From assembly GCA_963668185.1 (NCBI GenBank), contig OY764162.1, forward strand, positions 2,666,001-2,730,000: 64,000 bases of DNA. The letters run 5' to 3'. A program made the position numbers and the translations under genes. Origin of the DNA: G963668185 sp963668185 (GTDB lineage: Bacteria > Chloroflexota > Dehalococcoidia > Lucifugimonadales > G963668185). The notes under the pieces were generated by a model. That model was not told the DNA's origin. It was given only the letters and a program-made list of their open reading frames with translations, and searched no databases. Of this stretch, positions 1-7,686 are shown one piece after another (position 1 is the first letter of the stretch; every line of letters starts with the position of its first letter).

Positions 1-1130
1 ACGGCGCGGACGGCCCGATCATCGCCAGGCGCTTCCCGGAAGACGAGTGGACCTACGACCAAACCGCCTTCTACAGGGCCTGCCTCGCCGCCGGCTACCG
101 GGACTGCCCCGACCACAACGACCCCGACTCCACCGGCGTCGGCCCGTCCCCGTTCAACAACCCCAACGGCGTCCGATGGAGCACCGCGATCGGGTACCTT
201 GGCCCCGCGCGGCACCGCGTTAACCTGACGATCCGCCCCGAATGCTTCGTGCACGGCCTGATCGTCGAAGGCAACAGGGCCGTCGGCGCACGGGTGGAGA
301 GCGGCGGCGAGCTGTTCGAGGTCCACGGCAACGAGATCGTCCTCAGCGCCGGCGCAATCGGCTCTCCCCACCTTCTCCTATTGTCCGGCGTCGGCCCGGC
401 CGCCAACCTCGAGTCCGCCGGCGTCCCGGTCGTCCGCGATCTGCCCGGCGTAGGCCGCAACCTCCGCGACCACCCGCAGGTGTCGGTGCTGTGGAAGACG
501 AAGGACGATTACAGGATGGACGCGGCCGGGCCCTATATCCAGCAGATTCTGCGTTACACCGCCGAAGGCTCGCACCTGCGAAACGACATGCTGATCATCG
601 CGCTGTCGGCGGCCACTCGCGCTCAATACTTCGCCGACGATTTGGAACCTTTCGGCATCGGCATGATCTGCTCCCTGTACCTCGCTGCGGGAGCGGGACG
701 CCTCGAACTTGCCTCGCCAGACCCGCACACGCAGCCCATGCTCGACTACAACTTCCTCGAAGAGGAGTTCGACCGCCGCCGCCTGCGCGAGGCGGTACGC
801 ATCTGCCTGGACCTCGCCCAACACGACGAAATCGCCGGCATAATCGAGGAGCGTTTCCAGCCCACAGACGCGGACCTGGAGTCGGACGACGCGCTCGACG
901 AGTGGCTGCTGCGCCAGGCCACCACAAGCCACCACGTCTCCGGCACCTGCAAGATGGGGCCCGCCTCCGACCCCCTGGCCGTAGTCGATCAGCGCGGCAA
1001 CGTCCACGGCATCGAAAACCTGCGCGTCGCCGACGCCTCCATCATGCCGGACTGCATCCGGGCCAACACTAACGTAACATCCATGGTCATCGGCGAACGC
1101 ATCGCCGACTGCATCCGGCAGGGCAAGTAG
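1..1130 (+). CDS. GMC-family oxidoreductase, 3' part (choline dehydrogenase-like)
   Basis: Open frame running in from the left edge, so the N-terminal FAD Rossmann motif is outside the window; about 375 codons are visible. The second GMC signature is present (GAIGSPHLLLLSGVG, about residues 117-131 of the visible part). The C-terminal GMC domain carries the catalytic HHVSGTC histidine and, near the end, the ANTN segment with the second catalytic residue. The family oxidises alcohols or aldehydes with bound FAD in the cytoplasm. The substrate cannot be told from sequence; choline, aryl-alcohol and polyethylene-glycol dehydrogenases all look alike here. It ends with TAG and is followed by a repeat-rich intergenic region. 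Confidence 0.9.
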   Translation, partial: GADGPIIARRFPEDEWTYDQTAFYRACLAAGYRDCPDHNDPDSTGVGPSPFNNPNGVRWSTAIGYLGPARHRVNLTIRPECFVHGLIVEGNRAVGARVESGGELFEVHGNEIVLSAGAIGSPHLLLLSGVGPAANLESAGVPVVRDLPGVGRNLRDHPQVSVLWKTKDDYRMDAAGPYIQQILRYTAEGSHLRNDMLIIALSAATRAQYFADDLEPFGIGMICSLYLAAGAGRLELASPDPHTQPMLDYNFLEEEFDRRRLREAVRICLDLAQHDEIAGIIEERFQPTDADLESDDALDEWLLRQATTSHHVSGTCKMGPASDPLAVVDQRGNVHGIENLRVADASIMPDCIRANTNVTSMVIGERIADCIRQGK

Positions 1131-1139
1131 CTCCGCCCC

Positions 1140-1177
1140 TTGACATAACCGAACAGGTGCACTACCATGAACTCATG
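1140..1177 (+). promoter_or_regulatory. candidate leaderless promoter, possibly of a decayed gene
   Basis: TTGACA at 1140-1145, 17-bp spacer, TACCAT at 1163-1168, then six bases (gaactc) and an ATG at 1175. Transcription would start at or next to the ATG. The reading frame from 1175 runs to 1492 but soon passes through dispersed repeat sequence and the GTCTCA array, so it looks like the front of a gene whose remainder has been replaced. The same geometry occurs in front of hspR and the gene at 45074. Confidence 0.35.
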
Positions 1178-1239
1178 TTCACAAGAAGCGGCCTCCATCA
1201 CAACGCAGAATCCGGACCCGCAACCGCCGCGCGTTCCGT

Positions 1240-1296
1240 TTCGTTCGCGGTGAGCCTATGCAGTCCGTTCGTGGTGAGCCTGTCGAGCCATGAGCG
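1240..1296. repeat. dispersed palindromic repeat, TTCGTGGTGAGCCTGTCGA family, one partial and one full copy
   Basis: Two adjacent copies of a roughly 31-bp element: a partial one at 1240-1258 and a full one at 1266-1296. Related copies lie at 15459-15489, 17937-17962, 19049-19080, 33723-33748, 36442-36467, 38494-38519 and 61362-61392, and a variant at 46921-46954. The ends are complementary (cgttc/gaacg type), so the element can fold as a hairpin. Confidence 0.7.
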
Positions 1297-1372
1297 AGCC
1301 GCGCGGCGCATGAGCTATGTCCTTACCCGGCCGGGACGCCTGCATCAGGCCAGTCGAGGGCCGCGCGTTCGG

Positions 1373-1496
1373 TGTCTCATAATTGTCTCATTTCGTCTCA
1401 GATCTGCTTCATTTCTGCCTCAAAAGCGTCTCAAAGCCGTCTCATCGCCACAGCCTCCCAGATACGGAATGAGACGATATGAGACAAAATGAGACA
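1373..1496. repeat. phased GTCTCA array: seven 11-bp direct units and three inverted units
   Basis: GTCTCA or a one/two-mismatch variant starts at 1374, 1385, 1395, 1406, 1417, 1428 and 1439, a spacing of 11,10,11,11,11,11 bp. The inverted form TGAGAC follows at 1470, 1480 and 1490, 10 bp apart. All copies therefore fall on about the same helix face, and the two blocks form a long imperfect inverted repeat. The 11-bp period is not a codon multiple, which argues for protein-binding sites rather than coding repeats. It lies about 230 bp upstream of the first lipoprotein gene. Confidence 0.75.
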
Positions 1497-1527
1497 CTTC
1501 TTCGGGAGTTCAACGTCTCCGCCCTCA

Positions 1528-1702
1528 CTGTCATTTCGAGTCCCTCGAGGAATCTAGGACGCCCCGCACTCCACCAACGGCTTTCCTGGCGGCAAGCCAC
1601 GCATTCGGCCAGGACAGGACGCATTCGGCAACGGCGCGTTTTGGATTCCCTTCGAGGGACTCAGGGCAGGCTCTCTCTCGATTCGCTCGATCGGAATGAC
1701 AG
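1528..1702. mobile_element. MITE-like element, copy 1
   Basis: A 175-bp segment bounded by inverted ends (ctgtcattTcga on the left, tcggaatgacag on the right) with no coding capacity. A second copy with the same ends and similar interior lies at 5589-5761. Both copies sit directly before a lipoprotein gene and both are followed by gcgagacaacagca and the ATG. No transposase is present in the window. Confidence 0.55.
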
Positions 1703-1721
1703 GAGACGCGAGACAACAGCA

Positions 1722-3611
1722 ATGACACATCGCGGCTACGTAGCGAGGTTACTATGTCTCTATCTGCCGACCCTCGTGTCCTGTGTGCTGTTGGCCGTTG
1801 TGTCCGCGTGCGGCACGGGCGACAGTGCGGTTTCTGGCGTCGAAACACCGGATCCTACAGCTACGGTTGAGATTGAGGACAACGCTGCGGTGGTCGGGGA
1901 CATGATCATCCTCACGCCCACGGTTGAAGTTGAGGACGACAGCGACAGCGCGGCTTCCGGCGTTACGCCTGTCCCCACACCGACGGCTGAGAACATATAT
2001 CAACCTGTGAACGACGTCAGCGCGTTCGCAAGCGACACACCGACGGCTGAGGCCGATTCTTCGGCGGGGTATGACGTATACATCAGCGGTGAATGGCTTG
2101 TGCCGCCCTCGCTGGATGAGCAGATCTTCATGTCGGACACGATCGTGCGGGCGACGCTGAAGTCTGCGACTTCGACGACGGTGACTGCCCCAAGCGAGGG
2201 CGATGGATCGGTGTCATACCTGTCCGTGCATGAGTTGCGGTTCACGGTCCATGAGTACCTGAAGGGCAGTGGCCCATCCGAAATACTAGTGGTTGCGCGG
2301 GGTGGCGACTATGGTAACGAAGCGTACGCGACGGTTGCGAAGGCGCGCGAGGCGGCGGACTGGACCATGTCACAACGAACCACGACGTGGGATGATCGCC
2401 AGGGAGTGCTCTTCCTGATGACGCTTGATGGTAGGGCGTTTTGGGACGGTACGCCAAGCCCGTACCATACCCAGTATGTTCCGACCACTCCCGGGGGCGG
2501 CTCGGCATCATCAGCGACGACCACAGCGTTTGCGATATACACGGGCGCTCCTTACGAAGAGTGGTGGGTCTACACTGTCGATACGCTCAGCCGCGGGTGG
2601 CTGCCTATGGGATCTGCTCCGGCGGGCGGCAGCCCCGACAACGCGTCGGGAGCGGCCAGCGTATCGTTCATCGAGGACGGTTCGAAGACACCGTATTCTA
2701 CGGTCACGCTGGGGGAGATTCGCACCAAGATAACCGAGATGGCGGCCACACTGAAGGCGGGGGAGGGTATCGCCAGATACCGTGAGTGCGTTCATCATAA
2801 GATTGGGCGGGAGCGGATGCGCCGGGCATACCCATGGACGCCGAAACAGTACGAGGCGACGCTGGCCTCCGGTTTGGCCGCAGGAACAGAAGCGTACAGA
2901 AGAAGAGATGGGGGTGAGCCAAAGCACCCGCTCTTCTACGTAACCGGCACGGACAAAGACTACTTTCAGGCCCCCATCGTCGATGAGGACTCAGACCCGT
3001 ACAACGGGTTCTTTCGCACGCTTTCCACCACGCGGCCACTGCTCGCAGGGACGTACAGCGTCAAGCATAACGTACAGGATTACGGGCAGGTACCCTGCAA
3101 CTTCAAGCCGGACGATGCGTACTCTGAGTGGACAGTGACGGTCACCGCCCCCTCCGGCACGGTGCACGAGGCGTTCTTCGACCCGGCGTCCACGTTCCTG
3201 GGCGTCGGCGCGAGCGGGGGCGCGGGCGTGATCTCTCCCGCGTCGTTCAACGTCGGCGGCGCGACCACCACGATCACGCGGATAGTAGTGTCGTTTGGCA
3301 GCATGGTCTCCATGCAGATATCGCCGTCCGTGTCGCTGTCCGGCAAGCACGTCGAGTTCATCAAGGTGGACGGCACAGTGGCCGCGAGGCTCTCGTTCGA
3401 TAAGGGGGACCTTGGCGGCGGCATCGGCATCGACGGGGCCGGCGCAGGCAACGGCACCAGCACAGCGGAGTCGGCGGTGTCGGCGCAAGCGCAAGCGCAG
3501 ATAGCCGCCGCGCTGGCCGAGGCGCAGGCCACGGGAAGCAAGATGTACTTCTGGTTCGTATCCAGCGCCCCGTGGAAGGCGGGGGACAAGCTGATGCTGC
3601 GCATACGGTAG
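1722..3611 (+). CDS. secreted lipoprotein of unknown function, paralog A
   Basis: 629 aa, not recognised as a named family. Start chosen at ATG 1722 because it opens a lipoprotein signal peptide with hydrophobic core and lipobox VVSAC (Cys30); the open frame upstream only translates the MITE-like repeat. After the lipobox comes an acidic, Thr/Pro-rich linker with TPTA/VED units (about 35-120), then a domain starting near SLDEQIF with VHEYLKGSGPSEILVV. The C-terminal domain starts near WTVTVTAPSGTVHEAFF and ends WKAGDKLMLRIR. Two Cys, in YREC and VPCNFKPD, are conserved in all four paralogs and could form a disulfide. Probably anchored on the outer face of the membrane. Confidence 0.8.
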   Translation: MTHRGYVARLLCLYLPTLVSCVLLAVVSACGTGDSAVSGVETPDPTATVEIEDNAAVVGDMIILTPTVEVEDDSDSAASGVTPVPTPTAENIYQPVNDVSAFASDTPTAEADSSAGYDVYISGEWLVPPSLDEQIFMSDTIVRATLKSATSTTVTAPSEGDGSVSYLSVHELRFTVHEYLKGSGPSEILVVARGGDYGNEAYATVAKAREAADWTMSQRTTTWDDRQGVLFLMTLDGRAFWDGTPSPYHTQYVPTTPGGGSASSATTTAFAIYTGAPYEEWWVYTVDTLSRGWLPMGSAPAGGSPDNASGAASVSFIEDGSKTPYSTVTLGEIRTKITEMAATLKAGEGIARYRECVHHKIGRERMRRAYPWTPKQYEATLASGLAAGTEAYRRRDGGEPKHPLFYVTGTDKDYFQAPIVDEDSDPYNGFFRTLSTTRPLLAGTYSVKHNVQDYGQVPCNFKPDDAYSEWTVTVTAPSGTVHEAFFDPASTFLGVGASGGAGVISPASFNVGGATTTITRIVVSFGSMVSMQISPSVSLSGKHVEFIKVDGTVAARLSFDKGDLGGGIGIDGAGAGNGTSTAESAVSAQAQAQIAAALAEAQATGSKMYFWFVSSAPWKAGDKLMLRIR

Positions 3612-3659
3612 GGGCGGGCCCGGCGTCCGCCCCTACGACGGCAGGCACGAGGATAAGTG

Positions 3660-5489
3660 ATGGACCACGGGCGGTACATTCCGGCGATGATCGCGGCCTG
3701 CGCACTGCTCGTCATCGTAACTGCATGCGGCACGAATGGCGACGACAGGGCGGTGGTCACACCCACGGCTGCGATTAAGGGCAATGGGACAACTATCGGC
3801 AGTTCAATCGACCCCACACCGACGGCTGATGCTGAGGAAAACGCCACAGAGGCTGGGAACTCGGTTGTCCCCACACCAACGGCTGATGCTGGTGGAGAGG
3901 CCGTAAGTTCGATCGAACCGATGCCAACCCCCATTGACATTGACCAGCTTCTGGCCGAGTTGTTTGCGAGCGACAACATCTCAGAATTAGAGACTTCGGG
4001 AGCCGTTACAGTGTCCCATAATCCGGCATGGAGTGTGCCGCCCTCGTTGGATGAGCAGATCTACTATTCGGATGTTATCGCGCGCGCGTCGCTGAAATCT
4101 GCAACTTCGACGACAGAGAAAGTTGTCGGAGGGTATCAACCCGTGCATGAGTTGCGGTTCATCGTCCACGAGTACCTGAAGGGCAGCGGACCGTCCGAAA
4201 TCCTGGTGGTCGCGCGCGGCGACGAGGACACGTACAAGACTGTCACGAAAGCACACGAAGTCGCTGGCTATACCATGTCTCGTCGAACCACAACGTGGGA
4301 CAACCGTCAAGGTGTGCTCTTCCTGAGGACGCTCGACGGTTCGTCGAGATTTGTAGCTAGGTACGCCTCTGCAAACGCAACCGGAGCGGCGACCACCACG
4401 GCGTTTGCGATGTACTCGGGCGCCCCTTACGAAGGATGGTGGGAGCACACTGTCGATACGTTGAGCCGCGGGTGGTTGCCAGCAGGGGATGCCGCAGGTG
4501 GGAACTTGGAAGGTGGGGCGTCGGGCGCGTCCAGCGTGGTGTTCATCGAGGACGGCTCGAAGACGCCGTACTCCACGGTCACGTTAGGAGAGCTTAAGAC
4601 CAAGATATCCGAGATGACGGCCACGCTGAAGGCAGGGAAGGACATTGCGGGGTACGAGGAGTGCATACGTCGCATGATTGCGGGGGAGCGGAATTATCGC
4701 GCGACCAAGTGGGAACCACTGCAAATGAAAGTGTCTCTGGCTTCCGGTTCGTCGACCGGTACCGAGATCTTCAGGAGGAGAGATAACGATCGTGAACCGA
4801 AGTATCTAATTTACTACGTGACCGGCGCGGACAAGGACTACTTCCAGGCCCCCATCGTCGACGAGGACTCAGACTCGTCCAACGGGTACTTCTATACGCT
4901 CTCCACCACTCGCCCACTGCCCGCAGGGACGTACAACATCAAGCATCATCTGCGAAGTCCATGGCAGGTACCATGCAACTTCAAGCCGGATCGCTCCAAC
5001 TATGCGCAGTGGACGGTAACGGTCACCGCGCCGTCCGGCACGGTGCACGAGGCGTTCTTCGACCCGGCGTCTACGTCCCTCGGCGTCGGCGCGAGCGGCG
5101 GCGCGGGCGTCATCTCCCCGGCGTCGTTCAACGCCGGCGGCGCGACCACCACGATCACCCGGATCATAGTGTCGTTCGGCAGCATGGTCACCATGCAGAT
5201 ATCGCCGTCCGTGTCGCTGTCCGGCAAGCACGTCGAGTTCATCAAGGTGGACGGCACCATGGCGGCAAGGTTCTCGTTCGATAAGGGGGACCTGGGTGGC
5301 GGCATCGGCATCGACGGGTCCGGCGCTGGCAACGGCACCAGCACGGCGGCGGCGGTGACGGCGGAGGCGCAAGCGCAGATAGCGGCGGCGATGGCCGAAG
5401 CCCAGGCCACGGGAAGCAAGATGTACTTCTGGTTCGTGTCCAGCGCCCCGTGGCAGGCCGGGGATAAGCTGATGCTGCGGATACGGTAG
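3660..5489 (+). CDS. secreted lipoprotein of unknown function, paralog B
   Basis: 609 aa, second of the tandem set, 48 bp after paralog A. ATG 3660 is preferred over GTG 3657 because an AGGA sits about 7 bases upstream. Lipobox IVTAC with Cys23, then a linker containing repeated PTPTADA units, SLDEQIYYSD, VHEYLKGSGPSEILVV and the shared C-terminal domain ending WQAGDKLMLRIR. The conserved Cys are in YEEC and VPCNFKPD. The last ~480 bp are almost identical to the other copies while the linker is divergent in sequence and length, which points to recent duplication or gene conversion of the 3' half. Function unknown. Confidence 0.8.
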   Translation: MDHGRYIPAMIAACALLVIVTACGTNGDDRAVVTPTAAIKGNGTTIGSSIDPTPTADAEENATEAGNSVVPTPTADAGGEAVSSIEPMPTPIDIDQLLAELFASDNISELETSGAVTVSHNPAWSVPPSLDEQIYYSDVIARASLKSATSTTEKVVGGYQPVHELRFIVHEYLKGSGPSEILVVARGDEDTYKTVTKAHEVAGYTMSRRTTTWDNRQGVLFLRTLDGSSRFVARYASANATGAATTTAFAMYSGAPYEGWWEHTVDTLSRGWLPAGDAAGGNLEGGASGASSVVFIEDGSKTPYSTVTLGELKTKISEMTATLKAGKDIAGYEECIRRMIAGERNYRATKWEPLQMKVSLASGSSTGTEIFRRRDNDREPKYLIYYVTGADKDYFQAPIVDEDSDSSNGYFYTLSTTRPLPAGTYNIKHHLRSPWQVPCNFKPDRSNYAQWTVTVTAPSGTVHEAFFDPASTSLGVGASGGAGVISPASFNAGGATTTITRIIVSFGSMVTMQISPSVSLSGKHVEFIKVDGTMAARFSFDKGDLGGGIGIDGSGAGNGTSTAAAVTAEAQAQIAAAMAEAQATGSKMYFWFVSSAPWQAGDKLMLRIR

Positions 5490-5580
5490 GGGCCCATCTC
5501 AATCCTTCGAGGGACTCAGGGCATGCCTTCCCCAGCAGACTGGGGAAGAGGAGGGAGTCATGCTGCGGATACGGTAGGGG
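5472..5580 (+). repeat. duplicated gene end flanking a short palindromic repeat
   Basis: The 21-bp string that ends paralog B (5472-5492) occurs again, identical, at 5560-5580. Between the copies are a fragment of the MITE-like interior (ccttcgagggactcagggc) and a hairpin cttccccagcagactgggg. This looks like a repeat acquired together with duplication of the gene's last codons. Confidence 0.6.
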
Positions 5581-5588
5581 CGGCCTCA

Positions 5589-5761
5589 CTGTCATTTCGA
5601 GCGCAGCGAGAAATCTTGGACCTCCCGCATGCCGCCAACCCCCGTCCCCGGCAAACCGCGCATTCGGCCAGGCCAGGACGCATTCGGCAACAGGGCGTCT
5701 TGGATTCCCTTCGAGGGACTCAGGGCAGGCTCTCTCTCGCTTCGCTCGATCGGAATGACAG
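5589..5761. mobile_element. MITE-like element, copy 2
   Basis: Same inverted ends and interior order as the element at 1528-1702, including the shared blocks gcattcggcaac and cttcgagggactcagggc. It is placed in the same position relative to the next lipoprotein start. Noncoding. Confidence 0.55.
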
Positions 5762-5780
5762 GGGGCGCGAGACAACAGCA

Positions 5781-7604
5781 ATGAAACGTTGCGGTTACGT
5801 CATCAGATTGCGGCGTTCTATCCTGCCGCCCCTCGCGTCCTGTGCGCTGTTGCTCATTGCCGCCGCGTGCGGTATGGGCGATAGTATGGTTTCTGACGGC
5901 GCAACACCAGTTCCTACAGCTACGGCTGAGGTTGAGGACGACGCCGGAGTGACCGGGGACACGATCGTCCCCACGCCTGTGGCTGAGGTTGAGGACGACA
6001 ACGCAGCTTCCAGCGCAACACCTGTTCCCACACCGTCAACTGAAGCTGTGAACGAGAACGAGACTGAAGTGGACTCAGATGAAGTGTACGTGTACAGCGG
6101 AGGCCATACGCTCAAGAACCCCGCATGGTCTGTGCATCCCTCGCTGGACGAGCAGATCTTCAGGTCGGATGTGATCGTGCGTGCGACGTTGAAGTCGGCG
6201 ACCTCGACGACGGAGAAGGTTGTTGGAGGATATAGGGCCGTGCATGAGTTGCGGTTCACCGTCCACGAGTACCTGAAGGGAAGCGGACCTTCCGAAATCC
6301 TGGTGGTCGTACGCGATAAGGAGGATGAGTACTCGCCGGACAGGTACGCCACAATAGCGAAGGCGCAGGAGGTGGCTGACAGTACCATGTCCCGTCGAAA
6401 CACGGCCTGGGACGGACGCCAGGGGGTACTCTTCCTGAGTAAGCTTGATGGTTCCGGATATCTTGCTCGATATGCCGCTGCCACGTCCACGGCGTTTGCG
6501 ATACGCACGGGTGCCCCTTACGAAGCGTGGTGGGACTACTCGGTCGATACGCTGAGCCGCGGGTGGCTGCCCGCGGAGAAGGCAGGCGGAAGCTCGGAAG
6601 GCGGGGCGTCGGGTGCGGCCAGTGTGGCGTTCGTCTCGGGTGGCTCCGGGTTCGTCACTGCCGGCGGCTCGATGACAGCGTACTCTACTGTCACTTCGTG
6701 GGAAATCAAGTCACGCATAGCCCAGATGGCGGCCACGCTGAAGGCCGGGCATGGCATCGCCGGGTACAGAGAGTGCATTAACAACAAGATCACGCGGGAG
6801 CGTGTGTATCGCGCCAGAGTATCGTGGGCACCGACACAGTACACAGCGACGCTGCCCTCCGGTTCGGCGACAGGAACAGAGGTGTATAGGAAACGGAAGA
6901 CGTCCGCAGAGCCGAAGTACATCCAGTACTATGTGACCGGCGCGGACAAAGACCACTTCCATGCCCCGATCGTTGATGAGGACTCCAGTGCGTATAACGG
7001 GTACTTCCGCACGCTTACCATCGCACGCCCGCTGCCAGCAGGCACGTACAGCGTCAAGTATCACATGTGGCATTTCGACTATTTTCCTTGTAATTACAAG
7101 CCGGATAACAACTACTCGGAATGGACCGTAACGGTCACCGCGCCCTCCGGCACGGTACATGAGGCGTTCTTCGACCCGGCGTCTACGTCCCTCGGCATCG
7201 GGGCTAGCGGCGGTCAGGGCACCGTCTCCCCGGCGTCGTTCAACGTCGGCGGCGCGACTACCACGATCACGCGGATAGTAGTGTCGCTCGGCAGCATGGT
7301 GTCCATGTCGGTATCGCCGTCCGTGTCGCTGTCCGGCAAGCACGTCGAGTTCATCAAGGTGGACGGCACCATGGCGGCAAGGCTCTCGTTCGACGCGGGG
7401 GACCTCAAGGGCGGCATCGGCATCGGCGGGGCCGGCTCCGACACAGGCACCAGCACGGCGGAGGCGGGGGTGTCGGCGGAGGCGCACGCGGAGATAGCCG
7501 CGGCGATGGCGGAGGCGCAGGCCACGGGAAGCAAGATGTACTTCTGGTTCGTGTCCAGCGCCCCGTGGAAGGCGGGGGACAAGCTCATGCTGCGGATCCG
7601 GTAG
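5781..7604 (+). CDS. secreted lipoprotein of unknown function, paralog C
   Basis: 607 aa. Start at ATG 5781, which opens the signal peptide with lipobox IAAAC (Cys30); the frame upstream is repeat sequence. Its N-terminal region resembles paralog A (both follow the same MITE-like element, both have CGxGDS after the lipobox), so A and C may be the closest pair. The acidic linker has TAEVEDD and TPVAEVEDD units. SLDEQIFRSD, VHEYLKGSGPSEILVVV and the C-terminal domain ending WKAGDKLMLRIR are present, as are the conserved Cys in YREC and FPCNYKPD. A glycine/serine-rich insert (SGGSGFVTAGGS) is unique to this copy. Function unknown. Confidence 0.8.
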   Translation: MKRCGYVIRLRRSILPPLASCALLLIAAACGMGDSMVSDGATPVPTATAEVEDDAGVTGDTIVPTPVAEVEDDNAASSATPVPTPSTEAVNENETEVDSDEVYVYSGGHTLKNPAWSVHPSLDEQIFRSDVIVRATLKSATSTTEKVVGGYRAVHELRFTVHEYLKGSGPSEILVVVRDKEDEYSPDRYATIAKAQEVADSTMSRRNTAWDGRQGVLFLSKLDGSGYLARYAAATSTAFAIRTGAPYEAWWDYSVDTLSRGWLPAEKAGGSSEGGASGAASVAFVSGGSGFVTAGGSMTAYSTVTSWEIKSRIAQMAATLKAGHGIAGYRECINNKITRERVYRARVSWAPTQYTATLPSGSATGTEVYRKRKTSAEPKYIQYYVTGADKDHFHAPIVDEDSSAYNGYFRTLTIARPLPAGTYSVKYHMWHFDYFPCNYKPDNNYSEWTVTVTAPSGTVHEAFFDPASTSLGIGASGGQGTVSPASFNVGGATTTITRIVVSLGSMVSMSVSPSVSLSGKHVEFIKVDGTMAARLSFDAGDLKGGIGIGGAGSDTGTSTAEAGVSAEAHAEIAAAMAEAQATGSKMYFWFVSSAPWKAGDKLMLRIR

Positions 7605-7686
7605 GCGGGGCCGGCTTCTGCGCCTGCGCTACAATGCAGGTGTCGGAGCGGGACATTCGCTTTCGCGCAGACGTCGGAAGGGGACG

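Noticed and set aside
242..1072. Long alternative-frame ORFs within the GMC gene, and similar long Arg/Pro/Ala-rich frames across the window
   Set aside because: High-GC shadow frames: no domain pattern, skewed amino-acid content, and each overlaps a gene with clear family motifs.
1175..1492. A real 105-aa gene after the leaderless promoter
   Set aside because: Most of the frame is dispersed repeat and GTCTCA array; only the promoter-like start was kept as a low-confidence feature.
1373..1496. CRISPR array
   Set aside because: Units are 11 bp with 4-bp variable parts and there are no cas genes; it is a phased short-motif array.
1479..1721. N-terminal extension of lipoprotein A in the open reading frame
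   Set aside because: This part translates the MITE-like element and would bury the lipoprotein signal peptide inside the protein.
1528..5761. Autonomous insertion sequence
   Set aside because: No transposase reading frame within the element or anywhere in the window.
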